This document shows, one piece after another, positions 25,802 to 36,772 of a DNA stretch of 64,000 nucleotides; position 1 is the stretch's first letter; the number at the start of each line of letters is the position of its first letter. The stretch spans positions 145,892 to 209,891 of the forward strand of contig NZ_FPAT01000009.1 of NCBI RefSeq assembly GCF_900116555.1. The letters run 5' to 3'. The notes under the pieces are model-generated. The model worked only from the letters and a program-made list of their open reading frames with translations. It did not search any database and had not been told where the DNA came from. Source of the DNA: Actinopolyspora lacussalsi subsp. righensis. Its GTDB lineage: Bacteria; Actinomycetota; Actinomycetes; Mycobacteriales; Pseudonocardiaceae. Position numbers and translations under genes: made by a program.

Positions 25802-27304
25802 GTGAACGAACGCGGCTATTTGGGTGAGCAGCCCTCGGGCCACGGGCAGCACGCCCGCCGGGAGAACACACTCGACGGGACGGACTGGTTCACCCCGGCG
25901 GTTCCCGGCGAGCGGCACACCGCCGTCGGCGTGCTGGAACCCCCCGAGGAACGGACCGGGAACATACCGCCCTACCCGGCGCAGGATCACCCGAGTTTTC
26001 CCCCGGGCGCACTGAGCATCACCCCGCAGGACCTCTACGAGATCATCGGTCCCGACGTCGAGGACCTGATGGCCGACGCCGACCTCGAGGTCGACGAGCT
26101 GATCAGGCTGCTCAACGCCGAGACGACGGTGATGCCGCCGCTGCCGTTGTCCGACTCGATCTCCTACGAGGACCTGGAAGCGCCCTCGCCGGAACTGTCC
26201 GAGGCGATCGGCACCTGGAAACGGCGTTTCCTCAAGAGCGCGGTGGCGGCCGTGATCCTGTCCATCACCGGTGCGGGCGGCGCGGCCGCCGCGATGGACA
26301 AGTCGGTCACCGTCGAGGTGGACGGCAAGGAACGCGAGGTCAGCACCTACGAGTCCACAGTGGGCGAGGTGCTCGAGGACGAGGGCATCGAGGTCGACAA
26401 GCACGACGCTCTCAGCCCCTCGCTCGGTTCCAAGGTCGAGCACGGCGAGACCATCTCGCTCGACCGCGGCAGGAAGATCGAACTCACCGTCGACGGACAG
26501 ACCCGGGAGGAATGGGTTCGTTCGGTCACGGTGGGCCAGGCGCTGCGTCAGCTCGGCGTCCCCACCGACGGGGCCTCGGTCTCCGCCAAGCGCACCATGC
26601 CCGTGCCCGAGGAGGGCATGAGCCTGGAGGTCAAGACCGCCAAGTCGATCACGATCGTCGACGGCGGCGACAAGCCCAGGCAGCTGACCACCACCGCCGT
26701 CACGGTCGAGGAACTGCTCGATAAGCAGGGCCTTCGGGTCGACGAGAACGACGAGGTCACGCCCGGCTCCGGGAAGCGGATCAGCGAAGGTGCCGAGGTG
26801 CGGATCGACCGCACCGGCATCTCGACCGTCAACGTCCGGGAGAAGATCGAGCCGCCGGTCAAGGAGATCGTCGACGACTCGATGTTCAAGGGCGAGCGCA
26901 GGGTCGAAAAACAGGGCACTGCCGGGGAGAAGATCGTCTTCACCCGGGTGACCACCCGCAACGGCGAAGAGGTCAAGCGGGAGACCGTCGGCGAGAAAGT
27001 GGTCACCGAGGCCGAGCCCAAGGTCGTGCGCGTCGGTGGCAAGCAGCCGCCGAACAGCGGTGTCTGGGACAAGCTGGCCGAGTGCGAGTCGGGCGGCAAC
27101 TGGCACATCAACACCGGGAACGGTTACTACGGTGGTGTCCAGTTCAACAAGTCGACCTGGGACGCCTACGGTGGCGACCAGTACGCCGCGTACCCGCACC
27201 AGGCCAGCAGGGAACAGCAGATCGCCATCGCAACCAAGTTGCGCGACGCGCGAGGGGGCTACGGAGCCTGGCCCTCCTGCTCCTCCCAGCTCGGCCTCAC
27301 GTGA
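25802..27304 (+). CDS. rpfB: Resuscitation-promoting factor RpfB-like (DUF348 x3, G5, Rpf domain)
   Basis: The 500-residue protein starts with an unusual cytoplasmic N-terminus of about 140 residues, including PGALSITPQDLYEIIGPDVE. One transmembrane segment follows (FLKSAVAAVILSITGAGGAA). Next come three DUF348 repeats (from VTVEVDGKEREVSTYESTVG; IELTVDGQTREEWVRSVTVG; SITIVDGGDKPRQLTTTAVT), a G5 domain (KEIVDDSMFKGERRVEKQGT) and the C-terminal Rpf domain (VWDKLAECESGGNWHINTGN, catalytic Glu). GTG at 25802 has GGGAGGTAAC upstream, which decides the start. It cleaves cell-wall peptidoglycan and is usually linked to exit from dormancy. Its stop codon lies in the first bases of a dispersed repeat. 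Confidence 0.93.
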   Translation: MNERGYLGEQPSGHGQHARRENTLDGTDWFTPAVPGERHTAVGVLEPPEERTGNIPPYPAQDHPSFPPGALSITPQDLYEIIGPDVEDLMADADLEVDELIRLLNAETTVMPPLPLSDSISYEDLEAPSPELSEAIGTWKRRFLKSAVAAVILSITGAGGAAAAMDKSVTVEVDGKEREVSTYESTVGEVLEDEGIEVDKHDALSPSLGSKVEHGETISLDRGRKIELTVDGQTREEWVRSVTVGQALRQLGVPTDGASVSAKRTMPVPEEGMSLEVKTAKSITIVDGGDKPRQLTTTAVTVEELLDKQGLRVDENDEVTPGSGKRISEGAEVRIDRTGISTVNVREKIEPPVKEIVDDSMFKGERRVEKQGTAGEKIVFTRVTTRNGEEVKRETVGEKVVTEAEPKVVRVGGKQPPNSGVWDKLAECESGGNWHINTGNGYYGGVQFNKSTWDAYGGDQYAAYPHQASREQQIAIATKLRDARGGYGAWPSCSSQLGLT

Positions 27305-27395
27305 TCGAAGTTTTCCGCTCGGGTTGCCATGGTGGTGCCGTGGCGGAACCTCCGGCGGTGCCTCGCTGCGGGTGCCCCGACATCGGGTAGGTACT
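27302..27395 (+). repeat. GGCGGAACCTC dispersed repeat, copy b
   Basis: It starts on the rpfB stop codon (TGATCGAAGTTTTCCGCTCG) and ends CATCGGGTAGGTAC. The core GGCGGAACCTC is at 27342-27352. It aligns over its whole length with copy a at 13502-13596. Confidence 0.75.
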
Positions 27396-27519
27396 ACACA
27401 ACGTCGGGGCCGTCCTCGCGAGGCACTCGCCGGAGAACCCGCGGCGGGGCCGACTGCGTGAGTGGTCGGGGTTCGCCCTGCGAGGGTGGTCGGGGTTCGG
27501 CACTGCGTCGAAGCGGCCC

Positions 27520-27602
27520 GGCGATTTCGTGGGAATTCGACGCCCACTCCTCCGCTGTGCCGCCCCGCCGTCCCGGCGATTTCGCGAGAAATCGACGCCC
27601 AC
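27520..27602 (+). repeat. GATTTC-hairpin family, tandem pair (copies 3 and 4)
   Basis: Copy 3, at 27520-27547, has loop GTGG and one stem change. Copy 4, at 27575-27602, is GGCGATTTC-GCGA-GAAATCGACG followed by CCCAC. The two are exactly 55 bp apart and share the same flanks GGC...GACGCCCAC. A partial third piece (TCGTGGGAATTCGG) is at 27619-27632. Sense orientation relative to rpfB upstream. Confidence 0.8.
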
Positions 27603-27638
27603 CCGCCGTCCCGACGCGGTCGTGGGAATTCGGGCTGC

Positions 27639-27644
27639 TAGTTT
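27639..27644 (+). promoter_or_regulatory. Putative -10 box (TAGTTT) of leaderless ksgA promoter
   Basis: It ends 7 nt before the GTG at 27652. Confidence 0.5.
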
Positions 27645-27651
27645 CGAAGGT

Positions 27652-28530
27652 GTGGAGCAACAGCCGTCCGCAGTCCGCCTGCTCGGTCCGGCCGAGGTTC
27701 GAGGACTGGCCGAGCGGCTCGAATTTCGTCCCACCAAGAAACTGGGGCAGAATTTCGTACACGATCCCAACACCGTTCGGCGCATCGTCGACACCGCCGG
27801 TATCGACTCCGACGACGTGGTTCTCGAAGTGGGTCCCGGCATCGGCTCACTGACCCTGGCCCTGCTCGGAACGGCAGGCGCGGTGACCGCCGTGGAGATC
27901 GATTCCCTGCTCGCCGACCGCCTCTCGGCCACCGTCACCGAGCACGCTCCTGCGCTGGCCGAGCGACTGCGGGTGATCAACGGTGACGCGTTGCGGCTGA
28001 GCGCGGCCGAGTTCGGCGGTCCCGGACGCGCGCCGACGGCACTCGTGGCGAACCTGCCGTACAACGTGGCGGTCCCCGTGGTGCTGCGGTTGCTGGCCGA
28101 GCTGCCCTCGTTGCGGCACGGTCTGGTGATGGTGCAGGCCGAGGTGGCCGACCGGATGGCCGCCGGGCCGGGCAGTCGCCGTTACGGCGCCCCCAGCGCG
28201 AAGTGCGCCTGGTTCGCCGATGTGCGACGTGCGGGCTCGGTATCGCGCAACGTGTTCTGGCCGGTGCCGAACGTGGATTCCGGGTTGGTGGCTTTCACCC
28301 GCCACGAGCCGCCCGCCGAGATCGACCGCGACCGCGTGTTCGCCGTGGTGGAGGCGGCCTTCGCCCAGCGCCGCAAGACGCTGCGTTCCGCGCTGTCGGG
28401 TTGGGCGGGTTCGTCGGAACGCGCGGAGCGGCTGTTGCGTGCGGCCGGAGTCGATCCGGCCGCCAGGGGAGAGCAACTCCACATCACCGAGTTCGCCGCT
28501 CTGGCCGGGCTCGCGGAAACCGAAACCTGA
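27652..28530 (+). CDS. ksgA: 16S rRNA dimethyladenosine transferase
   Basis: Dimethylates A1518/A1519 (E. coli numbering) in helix 45 of 16S rRNA late in 30S assembly. The 292-residue product has [20 protein letters not shown], the SAM motif [16 protein letters not shown], acidic [21 protein letters not shown], and the catalytic NLPYNVAVP (NxPY). [15 protein letters not shown] in the C-terminal domain is also typical. GTG 27652 is used because the leaderless box precedes it and the N-terminus then matches other actinobacterial KsgA proteins. The open frame upstream runs through repeat DNA. Confidence 0.95.
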   Translation: MEQQPSAVRLLGPAEVRGLAERLEFRPTKKLGQNFVHDPNTVRRIVDTAGIDSDDVVLEVGPGIGSLTLALLGTAGAVTAVEIDSLLADRLSATVTEHAPALAERLRVINGDALRLSAAEFGGPGRAPTALVANLPYNVAVPVVLRLLAELPSLRHGLVMVQAEVADRMAAGPGSRRYGAPSAKCAWFADVRRAGSVSRNVFWPVPNVDSGLVAFTRHEPPAEIDRDRVFAVVEAAFAQRRKTLRSALSGWAGSSERAERLLRAAGVDPAARGEQLHITEFAALAGLAETET

Positions 28531-28734
28531 TCGACAATTCCGAGTTTCCCGCCGACCGGAGCGCACCGTCGCTCGATTCCGGCCGGGGTTTTCGTATTCG
28601 ACCGGGCACTGGTTGTAACCATTCTTTTCGTTTCGTTCCGCCACTAGTGCCAGTGACGAATACTACAAACGGCGGAAAGTGACTCATATCAACTTGCGTC
28701 CAGCGGAATCGATGATGTTTACTCTTCCGCGGAG
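28531..28734 (+). promoter_or_regulatory. Promoter region upstream of the metNIQ SAM riboswitch
   Basis: Non-coding and A/T-richer than the surroundings near 28640-28730. The likely promoter lies within about 50 bp of the riboswitch; TTGCGT near 28695 and TTTACT near 28718 are possible boxes but not strong. No gene is seen. Confidence 0.35.
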
Positions 28735-28820
28735 TCCATCCCGAGCGGCTGAGAGATCTGGCTCGACGAAGCCGCAGCAACCACCCGGATCGGGCAGGTG
28801 CTACCGCCAGGAACGATGGA
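28735..28820 (+). promoter_or_regulatory. SAM-I (S-box) riboswitch controlling metNIQ
   Basis: P1 is TCCATC (28735-28740) with GATGGA (28815-28820). Between them are the S-box conserved blocks: GCGGCTGAGAGA, then GGCTCGACGAAGCCGC and GCAACC (P2 and kink-turn/pseudoknot region), a CCC-GGATC-GGG hairpin (P3), and GGTGCTA near the P4 side. SAM binding should switch off the downstream methionine transporter. A small CGTGCG-CCCT-CGCACG hairpin (28989-29004) lies between it and the metN start and may be part of the expression platform. Confidence 0.92.
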
Positions 28821-29039
28821 GTTGATTTGTCTCTGAGTTCCACCGCAAGCGCCAAGACGCTGCCCGTGGCTATCCGCCTCGGCCTGACGGAGCGTCGTGT
28901 TGTCGATCTCGGGCGGCGTACCACTACCGCCTGTCGGCGCCACGTCTGATCCCGTACTGGCCCCTGGTTCCTTTCCACCCGGTCTTCGCGTGCGCCCTCG
29001 CACGTCCGCGGCCGAGGCGAGCTGAAGCGGAGTTCGATC

Positions 29040-30059
29040 GTGATCACAGTCGAAAACCTGACCAAGACCTTCACCCAGAGCAACACCCCCGTGGCGGCGC
29101 TCGACGACGTGAGCCTGCAGGTGCCGGACGGTTCCGTCTGCGGAGTCGTGGGGACCAGCGGTGCCGGTAAGTCCACCCTCGCGCGTTGCATCGCCCTGCT
29201 GGAGAAGCCCGACAGCGGAGCCATCCGCGTGGACGGGACCGATCTCGTCTCGCTGGAGGGCAGCAAGCTCCGCGCGGCGCGGCGCCAGATCGGTGTGGTT
29301 CCCCAGGGCGATTCGCTGTTGCGGCAGCGTACGGCGGCGGGAAACGTCGCCCTGCCGCTGGAGTCGGCGAAGGTACCCGCCGCCCAGCGCCGCGGCAGGG
29401 TCGCCGAGCTGCTCGACCTGGTGGGGCTGGCCGACAAGTCCTCGGTCTATCCGGACCACCTCTCCGGCGGGCAGCGGCAGCGGGTCGCGGTCGCGCGTGC
29501 GCTGGCGGCGAAGCCCTCGGTGCTGCTCGCCGACGAGCCGACTTCGGCGCTGGACCCCGGTACCACCGACTCGGTGTTGACCGTGCTGGAGCGCGCTCGT
29601 TCCGAGCTGGGTGTGACGGTGCTGGTGGTCACGCACGACATGGCAGTGGTTCGACGCATCGCCGACGACGTCGCCGTTCTCGAACAGGGCAGGGTGGTCG
29701 AGCACGGCAAGGTGCTGGACCTCGTTTCCGAACCGGGCAGCCGGATCGGTTCGACCCTGTTGCCCGAGACCGACCAGGCGAGCACGCTGCAGCTCGACTC
29801 CGGCGGGCACGACGTCGTCGCCGAGGTGGTGCTGGTCGGTTTCGCGGCCGTGGGTGCGTTGCTGCCCGAGGCTTCGAGCCGGTTCGGGGTGGAGCTGTCC
29901 ATTCTCGGCGGTGGACTGACGCGGCTCGGGGACACGCCCGTCGCCAAATTCCGTGTCGGGCTGTCCGGTGAACGTTCCGAGTCCGCGCTGAAGTGGATGA
30001 TCGAGCGCGATGCGCATGTGCGCCGCGCTCCCGTGAGCGTTGATGGAGTTGCCGCGTGA
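29040..30059 (+). CDS. metN: Methionine ABC transporter ATP-binding protein
   Basis: The 339-residue product has Walker A GTSGAGKST, Q-loop VVPQGDSLL, signature LSGGQRQRVAVARAL, Walker B VLLADEPTSALD and switch His VVTHDMAVVRR. A C-terminal NIL domain of about 90 residues (ending LSGERSESALKWMIERDAHV) is the regulatory domain specific to MetN. GTG start at 29040. Its TGA overlaps the GTG of metI (GTGA). A SAM-I riboswitch 220 nt upstream controls it. Confidence 0.96.
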   Translation: MITVENLTKTFTQSNTPVAALDDVSLQVPDGSVCGVVGTSGAGKSTLARCIALLEKPDSGAIRVDGTDLVSLEGSKLRAARRQIGVVPQGDSLLRQRTAAGNVALPLESAKVPAAQRRGRVAELLDLVGLADKSSVYPDHLSGGQRQRVAVARALAAKPSVLLADEPTSALDPGTTDSVLTVLERARSELGVTVLVVTHDMAVVRRIADDVAVLEQGRVVEHGKVLDLVSEPGSRIGSTLLPETDQASTLQLDSGGHDVVAEVVLVGFAAVGALLPEASSRFGVELSILGGGLTRLGDTPVAKFRVGLSGERSESALKWMIERDAHVRRAPVSVDGVAA

Positions 30060-30742
30060 GTGACGTGACCCCCTGGTCGGAGGTCTTGGAACTGGTACGT
30101 CCCGCGACTGTCGAGACCCTCTACATGGTCTTGATGTCGACCCTGGTGGGGGTGGTCGGTGGTCTGCCGTTGGGGGTTTGGCTGCACATGACCTCACCCG
30201 TGGGGCTGACCCCCAAACCGCTGTTACACCGGGTGCTCGGCGCGATCGTGGACGTGACGCGTTCGATCCCGTTCGTGGTGCTGCTGGTGGTGGTCGGTTC
30301 GCTGACACGGCTGCTGATGGGACAGGCTTTCGGCAGCAGCGCGGCGATCGTGCCGCTTGCCATCGCCGCGGTGCCGTTCTTCGCGCGGTTGACCTCCAAC
30401 GCGTTGCGCGAAGTGGATTCCGCGATCGTGGAGGCCGCGGTCACCACCGGAGCGGGCAAGTTCCGGATCGTGTGGACAGTGCTGCTCAGCGAGGCGCGAG
30501 CGGCGTTGGTCGGCGCGATCGGGGTGACCATGCTCGCGTTGATCGGCTATGCCGCTATGGCGGGTGCCATCGCGGGCGGCGGACTGGGTGCCACCGCGAT
30601 CCTGGACGGTTACAACGCCTACGACGACCGTGTGCTCTACGTCTCGGTGGTGCTGCTCGGAGTCCTGGCATGGGGGATGCAGCTGATCACCGACTGGGTG
30701 ACCAAGTTGGTCGACCGCAGGCGTGCCGCCACCAATGTCTGA
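30056..30742 (+). CDS. metI: Methionine ABC transporter permease
   Basis: The 228-residue protein has five or so transmembrane helices, starting TLYMVLMSTLVGVVGGLPLG. It carries the permease EAA loop, EVDSAIVEAAVTTGAGKFRI, and GYAAMAGAIAGGGLGATAI, a MetI hallmark. GTG 30056 overlaps the metN stop. It forms the membrane pore of MetNIQ. Confidence 0.95.
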   Translation: MSDVTPWSEVLELVRPATVETLYMVLMSTLVGVVGGLPLGVWLHMTSPVGLTPKPLLHRVLGAIVDVTRSIPFVVLLVVVGSLTRLLMGQAFGSSAAIVPLAIAAVPFFARLTSNALREVDSAIVEAAVTTGAGKFRIVWTVLLSEARAALVGAIGVTMLALIGYAAMAGAIAGGGLGATAILDGYNAYDDRVLYVSVVLLGVLAWGMQLITDWVTKLVDRRRAATNV

Positions 30743-30981
30743 GCCCGCCGTTCCCCGGGTGTGCGACACGGCTCCTCGGGCGTGAGACACGGCGGTTTCG
30801 CTCTTCCCGGTGAGTTCTCGCGGCCCGACAGGTCGAGCCTCCCACTGGGTGCCTTCCAACGGGAGCCTTCCACCGGATCGAAAACCGCCCGGCAGAAACC
30901 GACAGAACCGAAGAAGACGACCGGCCTCTTGTGCCGTTGCGGCGGCGAACGCCGCCGAACCGAGATCCGAAAGGACCTTCG

Positions 30982-31791
30982 ATGCGTACCAAGCTCCTCG
31001 CCGCAGTGCTCGCCTCCTGCACACTCGCGTTAGCGGGTTGCGGCGGCGGGTCGGCCGCGCAGGACGACCCGAACGCGGCGATCAAGGTCGGCGCCACCGC
31101 GCAGCCGCACGGCGAGATCCTGCAGTTCGTCAAGGAGAACCTCGCCGCCGAACGGGACATCGAGATCGAGATCGAGACGTTCAGCGACTACAACAGACCC
31201 AACGCCGCCACGGCCAACGGCTCGCTGGACGCCAACTACTACCAGCACAAGCCGTTCCTCGAGGAGTACAAGGAGGAGCGCGGTGGTGACCTGCACTGGG
31301 TCGCCCCGGTGCACCTGGAGCCGTTGGGCATCTACTCCAAGGAGATCGACTCGCTGGACAAGGTCTCCGACGGCGCCAGCGTCATGATCCCCAACGATCC
31401 CTCCAACCGGGGGCGGGCGCTCAAACTGCTCCAGTCCAAGGGGTTGATCGAGCTCAAGCAGGGCGCGGCCGAGGAGACCGACGTCCGCGACATCGTCAAC
31501 AACCCGAAGAACCTCCAGATCGAGGAGCTCAAGGCCGCCCAGATCCCGCGCTCGCTGCAGGACGTGCGGTTCGCCGTGGTCAACGGCAACTACGCGCTCA
31601 AGGCCAATCTGGACGACCCGCTGGCCCTGGAGTCGACCGAGAACAACCCCTACGTCAACGGGGTGGTCACCAACTCCGAGATGCAGGGTGACCCGCGCAT
31701 CGACAAGCTCGTCGACATGCTGCGGTCCCAGGAGGTCAAGGACTTCATCAACGAGCAGTACGGCGGCAAGTCCGTCATCCCCGCGAGCTGA
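30982..31791 (+). CDS. metQ: Methionine-binding lipoprotein (MetQ/NlpA family)
   Basis: The 269-residue protein has a lipoprotein signal peptide ([16 protein letters not shown], lipobox LAGC). The mature protein is of the NlpA type: [71 protein letters not shown]. It binds methionine outside the membrane and delivers it to MetI. ATG 30982 has GAAAGGACC upstream. The 239-bp gap after metI has no gene. Confidence 0.95.
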   Translation: MRTKLLAAVLASCTLALAGCGGGSAAQDDPNAAIKVGATAQPHGEILQFVKENLAAERDIEIEIETFSDYNRPNAATANGSLDANYYQHKPFLEEYKEERGGDLHWVAPVHLEPLGIYSKEIDSLDKVSDGASVMIPNDPSNRGRALKLLQSKGLIELKQGAAEETDVRDIVNNPKNLQIEELKAAQIPRSLQDVRFAVVNGNYALKANLDDPLALESTENNPYVNGVVTNSEMQGDPRIDKLVDMLRSQEVKDFINEQYGGKSVIPAS

Positions 31792-31849
31792 TCGCACGAC
31801 CTGCCGGACCCCGGACGACGCACACCTGAACGTGCGCGGCACGAACACG

Positions 31850-31855
31850 TACCCT
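31850..31855 (+). promoter_or_regulatory. Putative -10 box (TACCCT) of leaderless ispE promoter
   Basis: It ends 6 nt before the GTG at 31862. Confidence 0.45.
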
Positions 31856-31861
31856 GGGGGT

Positions 31862-32827
31862 GTGCTGTCCGTGGTACCGACCCCGATCACCGTCCGGGTC
31901 CCGGCGAAGGTGAACCTGCATCTCTCGGTCGGCGACAGTCGCCAGGACGGTTATCACGAGCTGGTGACCGTTTTCCAGGCGCTGTCGCTGACCGACGAGA
32001 TCACGGTACGCAGTTCCGACGAGCCGGGCATCGAGGTGCACGGCGAGGGCTCGGAAAACGTGCCGTTGGATTCCGACAACCTGGCCTGGCGAGCCGTGCT
32101 CGAACTCGCCCGTGCCAGTGGCAGGGATCCCGACGAGACCGGTGTCCACATCTCGATCAACAAAGGGATACCGGTCGCGGGCGGCATGGCGGGCGGTAGT
32201 GCCGACGCCGCCGCCACGCTGTTCGCGCTGAACGCGTTGTGGAAGCTCGAACTCGGCCGTGACGAGCTCTCCGGGATAGCGGGCCGACTCGGCAGCGACG
32301 TGCCGTTCGCCCTGCAGGGTGGTACCGCGCTCGGCACCGGTCGTGGTGAGCGGCTGGTGCCCGTGCTGGCCCGACACACTTATCACTGGGTGATCGCGCT
32401 GCACGGCGAAGGACTCGGGACACCGGAGGTGTACACCGAGCTGGACCGGTTGCGGCGCAACTCGGACAACCGCGTGGGCGAGGTCGAACCGCTGCTGGAG
32501 GCGTTCGCCTCGGGCGATCCCCGCGAACTCGCCCTGCTGCTGGGCAACGATCTGCAGGCCGCGGCGGTCTCGCTGCGTCCGGGACTGCGGCGGACGCTGC
32601 GTGCCGGGGTGGACGCGGGAGCCCTGGCCGGAATCGTGTCCGGCTCCGGGCCCACCTGCGCCTTCCTGTGTACCGACGGGGACGAGGCGGTGCGCATCGC
32701 CGCCGAGCTCTCCGGGGCCGGGGTCTGCCGGACCGTGCGAGTGGCGCAGGGACCCGTTCCGGGAGCACGGCTGGTCGGCGACGAGCACGTCGATCGCCCA
32801 CCCACTCCGCCGCAGGTGCACGCGTGA
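31862..32827 (+). CDS. ispE: 4-diphosphocytidyl-2-C-methyl-D-erythritol kinase
   Basis: Fourth enzyme of the MEP isoprenoid pathway; phosphorylates CDP-ME. The 321-residue GHMP kinase has [14 protein letters not shown] (substrate Lys), the ATP loop [40 protein letters not shown] (catalytic Asp) and the C-terminal [13 protein letters not shown] 31862 is used; GTG 31871 is possible. The position after rpf and ksgA is conserved, although metNIQ is inserted between ksgA and ispE here. Confidence 0.95.
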   Translation: MLSVVPTPITVRVPAKVNLHLSVGDSRQDGYHELVTVFQALSLTDEITVRSSDEPGIEVHGEGSENVPLDSDNLAWRAVLELARASGRDPDETGVHISINKGIPVAGGMAGGSADAAATLFALNALWKLELGRDELSGIAGRLGSDVPFALQGGTALGTGRGERLVPVLARHTYHWVIALHGEGLGTPEVYTELDRLRRNSDNRVGEVEPLLEAFASGDPRELALLLGNDLQAAAVSLRPGLRRTLRAGVDAGALAGIVSGSGPTCAFLCTDGDEAVRIAAELSGAGVCRTVRVAQGPVPGARLVGDEHVDRPPTPPQVHA

Positions 32828-33015
32828 ATCCGGGTCGGGCGTGACGCCGACCGTGGCCGCGAAGCGGTCACGGGATCCCGGCCGCCGGTGGGCCCGTCAG
32901 CGCACCGATCCAACCGCGCACCGACCCGCCCGCGCAATGAAATCGATGGTCCGGACCCGCAACGTCCGCGGCCTGTTCCGCGCATACTCGAAGTCGACGG
33001 AGTGACCAACACTCG

Positions 33016-34830
<1,815 letters not shown>

Positions 34831-34839
34831 ACCGGGCAC

Positions 34840-34920
34840 GGCGATTTCGCGAGAAATCGACGCCGCGAGGACGGTGCCGGTCCGTCGATTTCGCGAGAAA
34901 TCGACGCTCACCTCGCGGCG
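34840..34920 (+). repeat. GATTTC-hairpin family, tandem pair (copies 5 and 6), copy 6 nested
   Basis: Copy 5 (34840-34864) starts 10 nt after the ABC-F stop: GGCGATTTC-GCGA-GAAATCGACG. Copy 6 is a perfect 24-nt palindrome, CGTCGATTTC-GCGA-GAAATCGACG (34883-34906). It is enclosed by an outer 10-bp stem, CGCCGCGAGG (34861-34870) with CCTCGCGGCG (34911-34920). Sense orientation relative to the ABC-F gene. Confidence 0.85.
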
Positions 34921-35010
34921 GCAGCGGGAATGGGCAGCGGTAGCGGGGATGGACGGTGTTTCGCAGCGCGATCCACCGACGGAGGTAACGAGATCCGTTC
35001 CGGCGCGAAG

Positions 35011-35016
35011 TAGACT
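35011..35016 (+). promoter_or_regulatory. Putative -10 box (TAGACT) of leaderless acyl-AMP ligase promoter
   Basis: It ends 6 nt before the GTG at 35023. Confidence 0.5.
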
Positions 35017-35022
35017 GGAAGT

Positions 35023-36687
35023 GTGAGCCACTTCACGAAAATGGTGGCCGCCGCGGCCGCCGCGGATCACGGTCCCGGCACTCGCGGCCTGGTCACCGGT
35101 GAGCCGGACGCGCCCCGCTGCCGGAGCTGGTGGCAGGTGCGCGAGTGCGCGTTGCGGATGTCGGCCGCGCTGCGTTCCGCCGCGGAGTTCCCGCCGGTGC
35201 GCCGTGGTGACGCGGTGGCGGTCCTCGCCGCGAGACCGGACTTCGTGGTCCCCGCGGTGCAGGCGGTCTGGCTGGCGGGTGCTTCGGTGACGATGCTGCA
35301 CCAGCCCACGCCGCGCACCGATCTCGAGGTCTGGGCCGCCGACACACTGCGCGTCACCCGGATGATCGATGCCAGGCTGGTGCTGCTCGGCGAGCCGTTC
35401 CGCGAGTTCGCCCCGGTGCTGGCCGAGCAGGGCATCCGGTTCCGCGAACTGGACGAGCTCTCGCGGGCGGACACCACGCCGACCGAGGAGGTCCCCACCG
35501 GCGAGGACGACCTCGCGCTGCTGCAATTGACCAGCGGCTCCTCGGCAGAGCCCAAGGCGGTGCGGATCACGCACGGCAATCTCCACCACAACACCCGCGC
35601 GATCACGGCCGCCGCACGGTTGTCCCCCGAGCACGACGTGGCGGTCTCGTGGCTGCCGCTGTTCCACGACATGGGCATGGTCGGTTGTCTGGCCGTGCCG
35701 ATGGCCCTGGGCATGCGGCTGGTCAAGGTCACCCCGGCCGACTTCCTGGCGCGGCCCTCGCTGTGGCCGGATCTGATCGGGCGGTACGGCGGAACCGTCA
35801 CCGCCGCGCCGAACTTCGCCTACGCCATCGCGGCACGTGGCATGGAACGAGCCGAGCAGGGTGAGTTCGACCTGTCCACGCTGCGGTTCGTCCTCAACGG
35901 TGCCGAGCCGGTGGATCCCGACACGGTGGAGCGGTTCCTCGCCGCGGGAGCCGGATTCGGGCTGCGGCCGGAAAGCGTCGTGTGCGCCTTCGGCATGGCC
36001 GAGGCGACCCTGGCCGTCTCGTTCGCGCCCGCCGACACCGGTATGAGCGTGGACACCGTGGACCCGGAGGAGCTCCGGTCGCGTCGGCGGGCCGTTCCCA
36101 CCGACGCGGGAACGGCCGGGGTACGCGGGTTCGCGAAACTCGGCCCCCCGCTTCCCGGGATGGAGGTCGTGGTGGTCGACGAGTCCTGTTCGCCGCTGCC
36201 GGAACGCAGCGTGGGTGGTCTGCTGATCCGTGGTGCCGCCGTGACACCCGGGTACCTGATGGTGCACGGGCCGGTAGCGGCCACCGACGAGACCGGTTGG
36301 CTGGACACCGGTGACGAGGGCTACCTGGTGGACGGGCAGCTGGTGGTGTGCGGGCGCCGCAAGGAAGTGATCGTGCTCGGTGGTCGCAACGTGCATCCCG
36401 CCGACATCGAGCGGGCCGCCTGCGCGGTCCCCGGTGTGCGTGCCGGAAACGCCGCTGCCGTGCGCAGGGACGCCGATACGCGCCGCGAGCACTTCGCGGT
36501 GATCGTGGAGTCCCGTTCCGCGGGCGACGAGACCGAGGAACGCCGGCTGCGCAAGGAGGTCGCCGCGAAGATATTCGGCGAGGTGGGTGCGCGTCCTTCC
36601 ACAGTGCTGGTGGTCGCGCCGGGCTCGCTGCCCAAGACGCCCTCCGGCAAACTCCGGCGCGGTGCCGGTGCCGAGCTGCTGTCCTGA
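35023..36687 (+). CDS. Fatty acyl-AMP ligase / acyl-CoA synthetase-like enzyme (ANL superfamily)
   Basis: The 554-residue adenylate-forming enzyme has the A3 phosphate loop LLQLTSGSSAEPKAVRITHG, then AVSWLPLFHDMGMVGCLAVP, a segment typical of fatty acyl-AMP ligases. VLNGAEPVDPDTVERF, CAFGMAEATLAVSFA, TGWLDTGDEGYLVDGQLVVC, GRRKEVIVLGGRNVHPADIE and the C-terminal catalytic Lys region LPKTPSGKLRRG follow. It activates an acyl substrate as the adenylate; whether it transfers to CoA or to an acyl-carrier protein is not decided by sequence alone. No PKS or ACP gene is adjacent. GTG start with a leaderless box. Confidence 0.9.
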   Translation: MSHFTKMVAAAAAADHGPGTRGLVTGEPDAPRCRSWWQVRECALRMSAALRSAAEFPPVRRGDAVAVLAARPDFVVPAVQAVWLAGASVTMLHQPTPRTDLEVWAADTLRVTRMIDARLVLLGEPFREFAPVLAEQGIRFRELDELSRADTTPTEEVPTGEDDLALLQLTSGSSAEPKAVRITHGNLHHNTRAITAAARLSPEHDVAVSWLPLFHDMGMVGCLAVPMALGMRLVKVTPADFLARPSLWPDLIGRYGGTVTAAPNFAYAIAARGMERAEQGEFDLSTLRFVLNGAEPVDPDTVERFLAAGAGFGLRPESVVCAFGMAEATLAVSFAPADTGMSVDTVDPEELRSRRRAVPTDAGTAGVRGFAKLGPPLPGMEVVVVDESCSPLPERSVGGLLIRGAAVTPGYLMVHGPVAATDETGWLDTGDEGYLVDGQLVVCGRRKEVIVLGGRNVHPADIERAACAVPGVRAGNAAAVRRDADTRREHFAVIVESRSAGDETEERRLRKEVAAKIFGEVGARPSTVLVVAPGSLPKTPSGKLRRGAGAELLS

Positions 36688-36772
36688 CCCTCTCGGTGGT
36701 GCCCTCCCCGCAGGCGGAACCGATCGGCCGAGTCCCACTCGGACGGAGCGCGACTCGCGTCTGCCGCACGGT

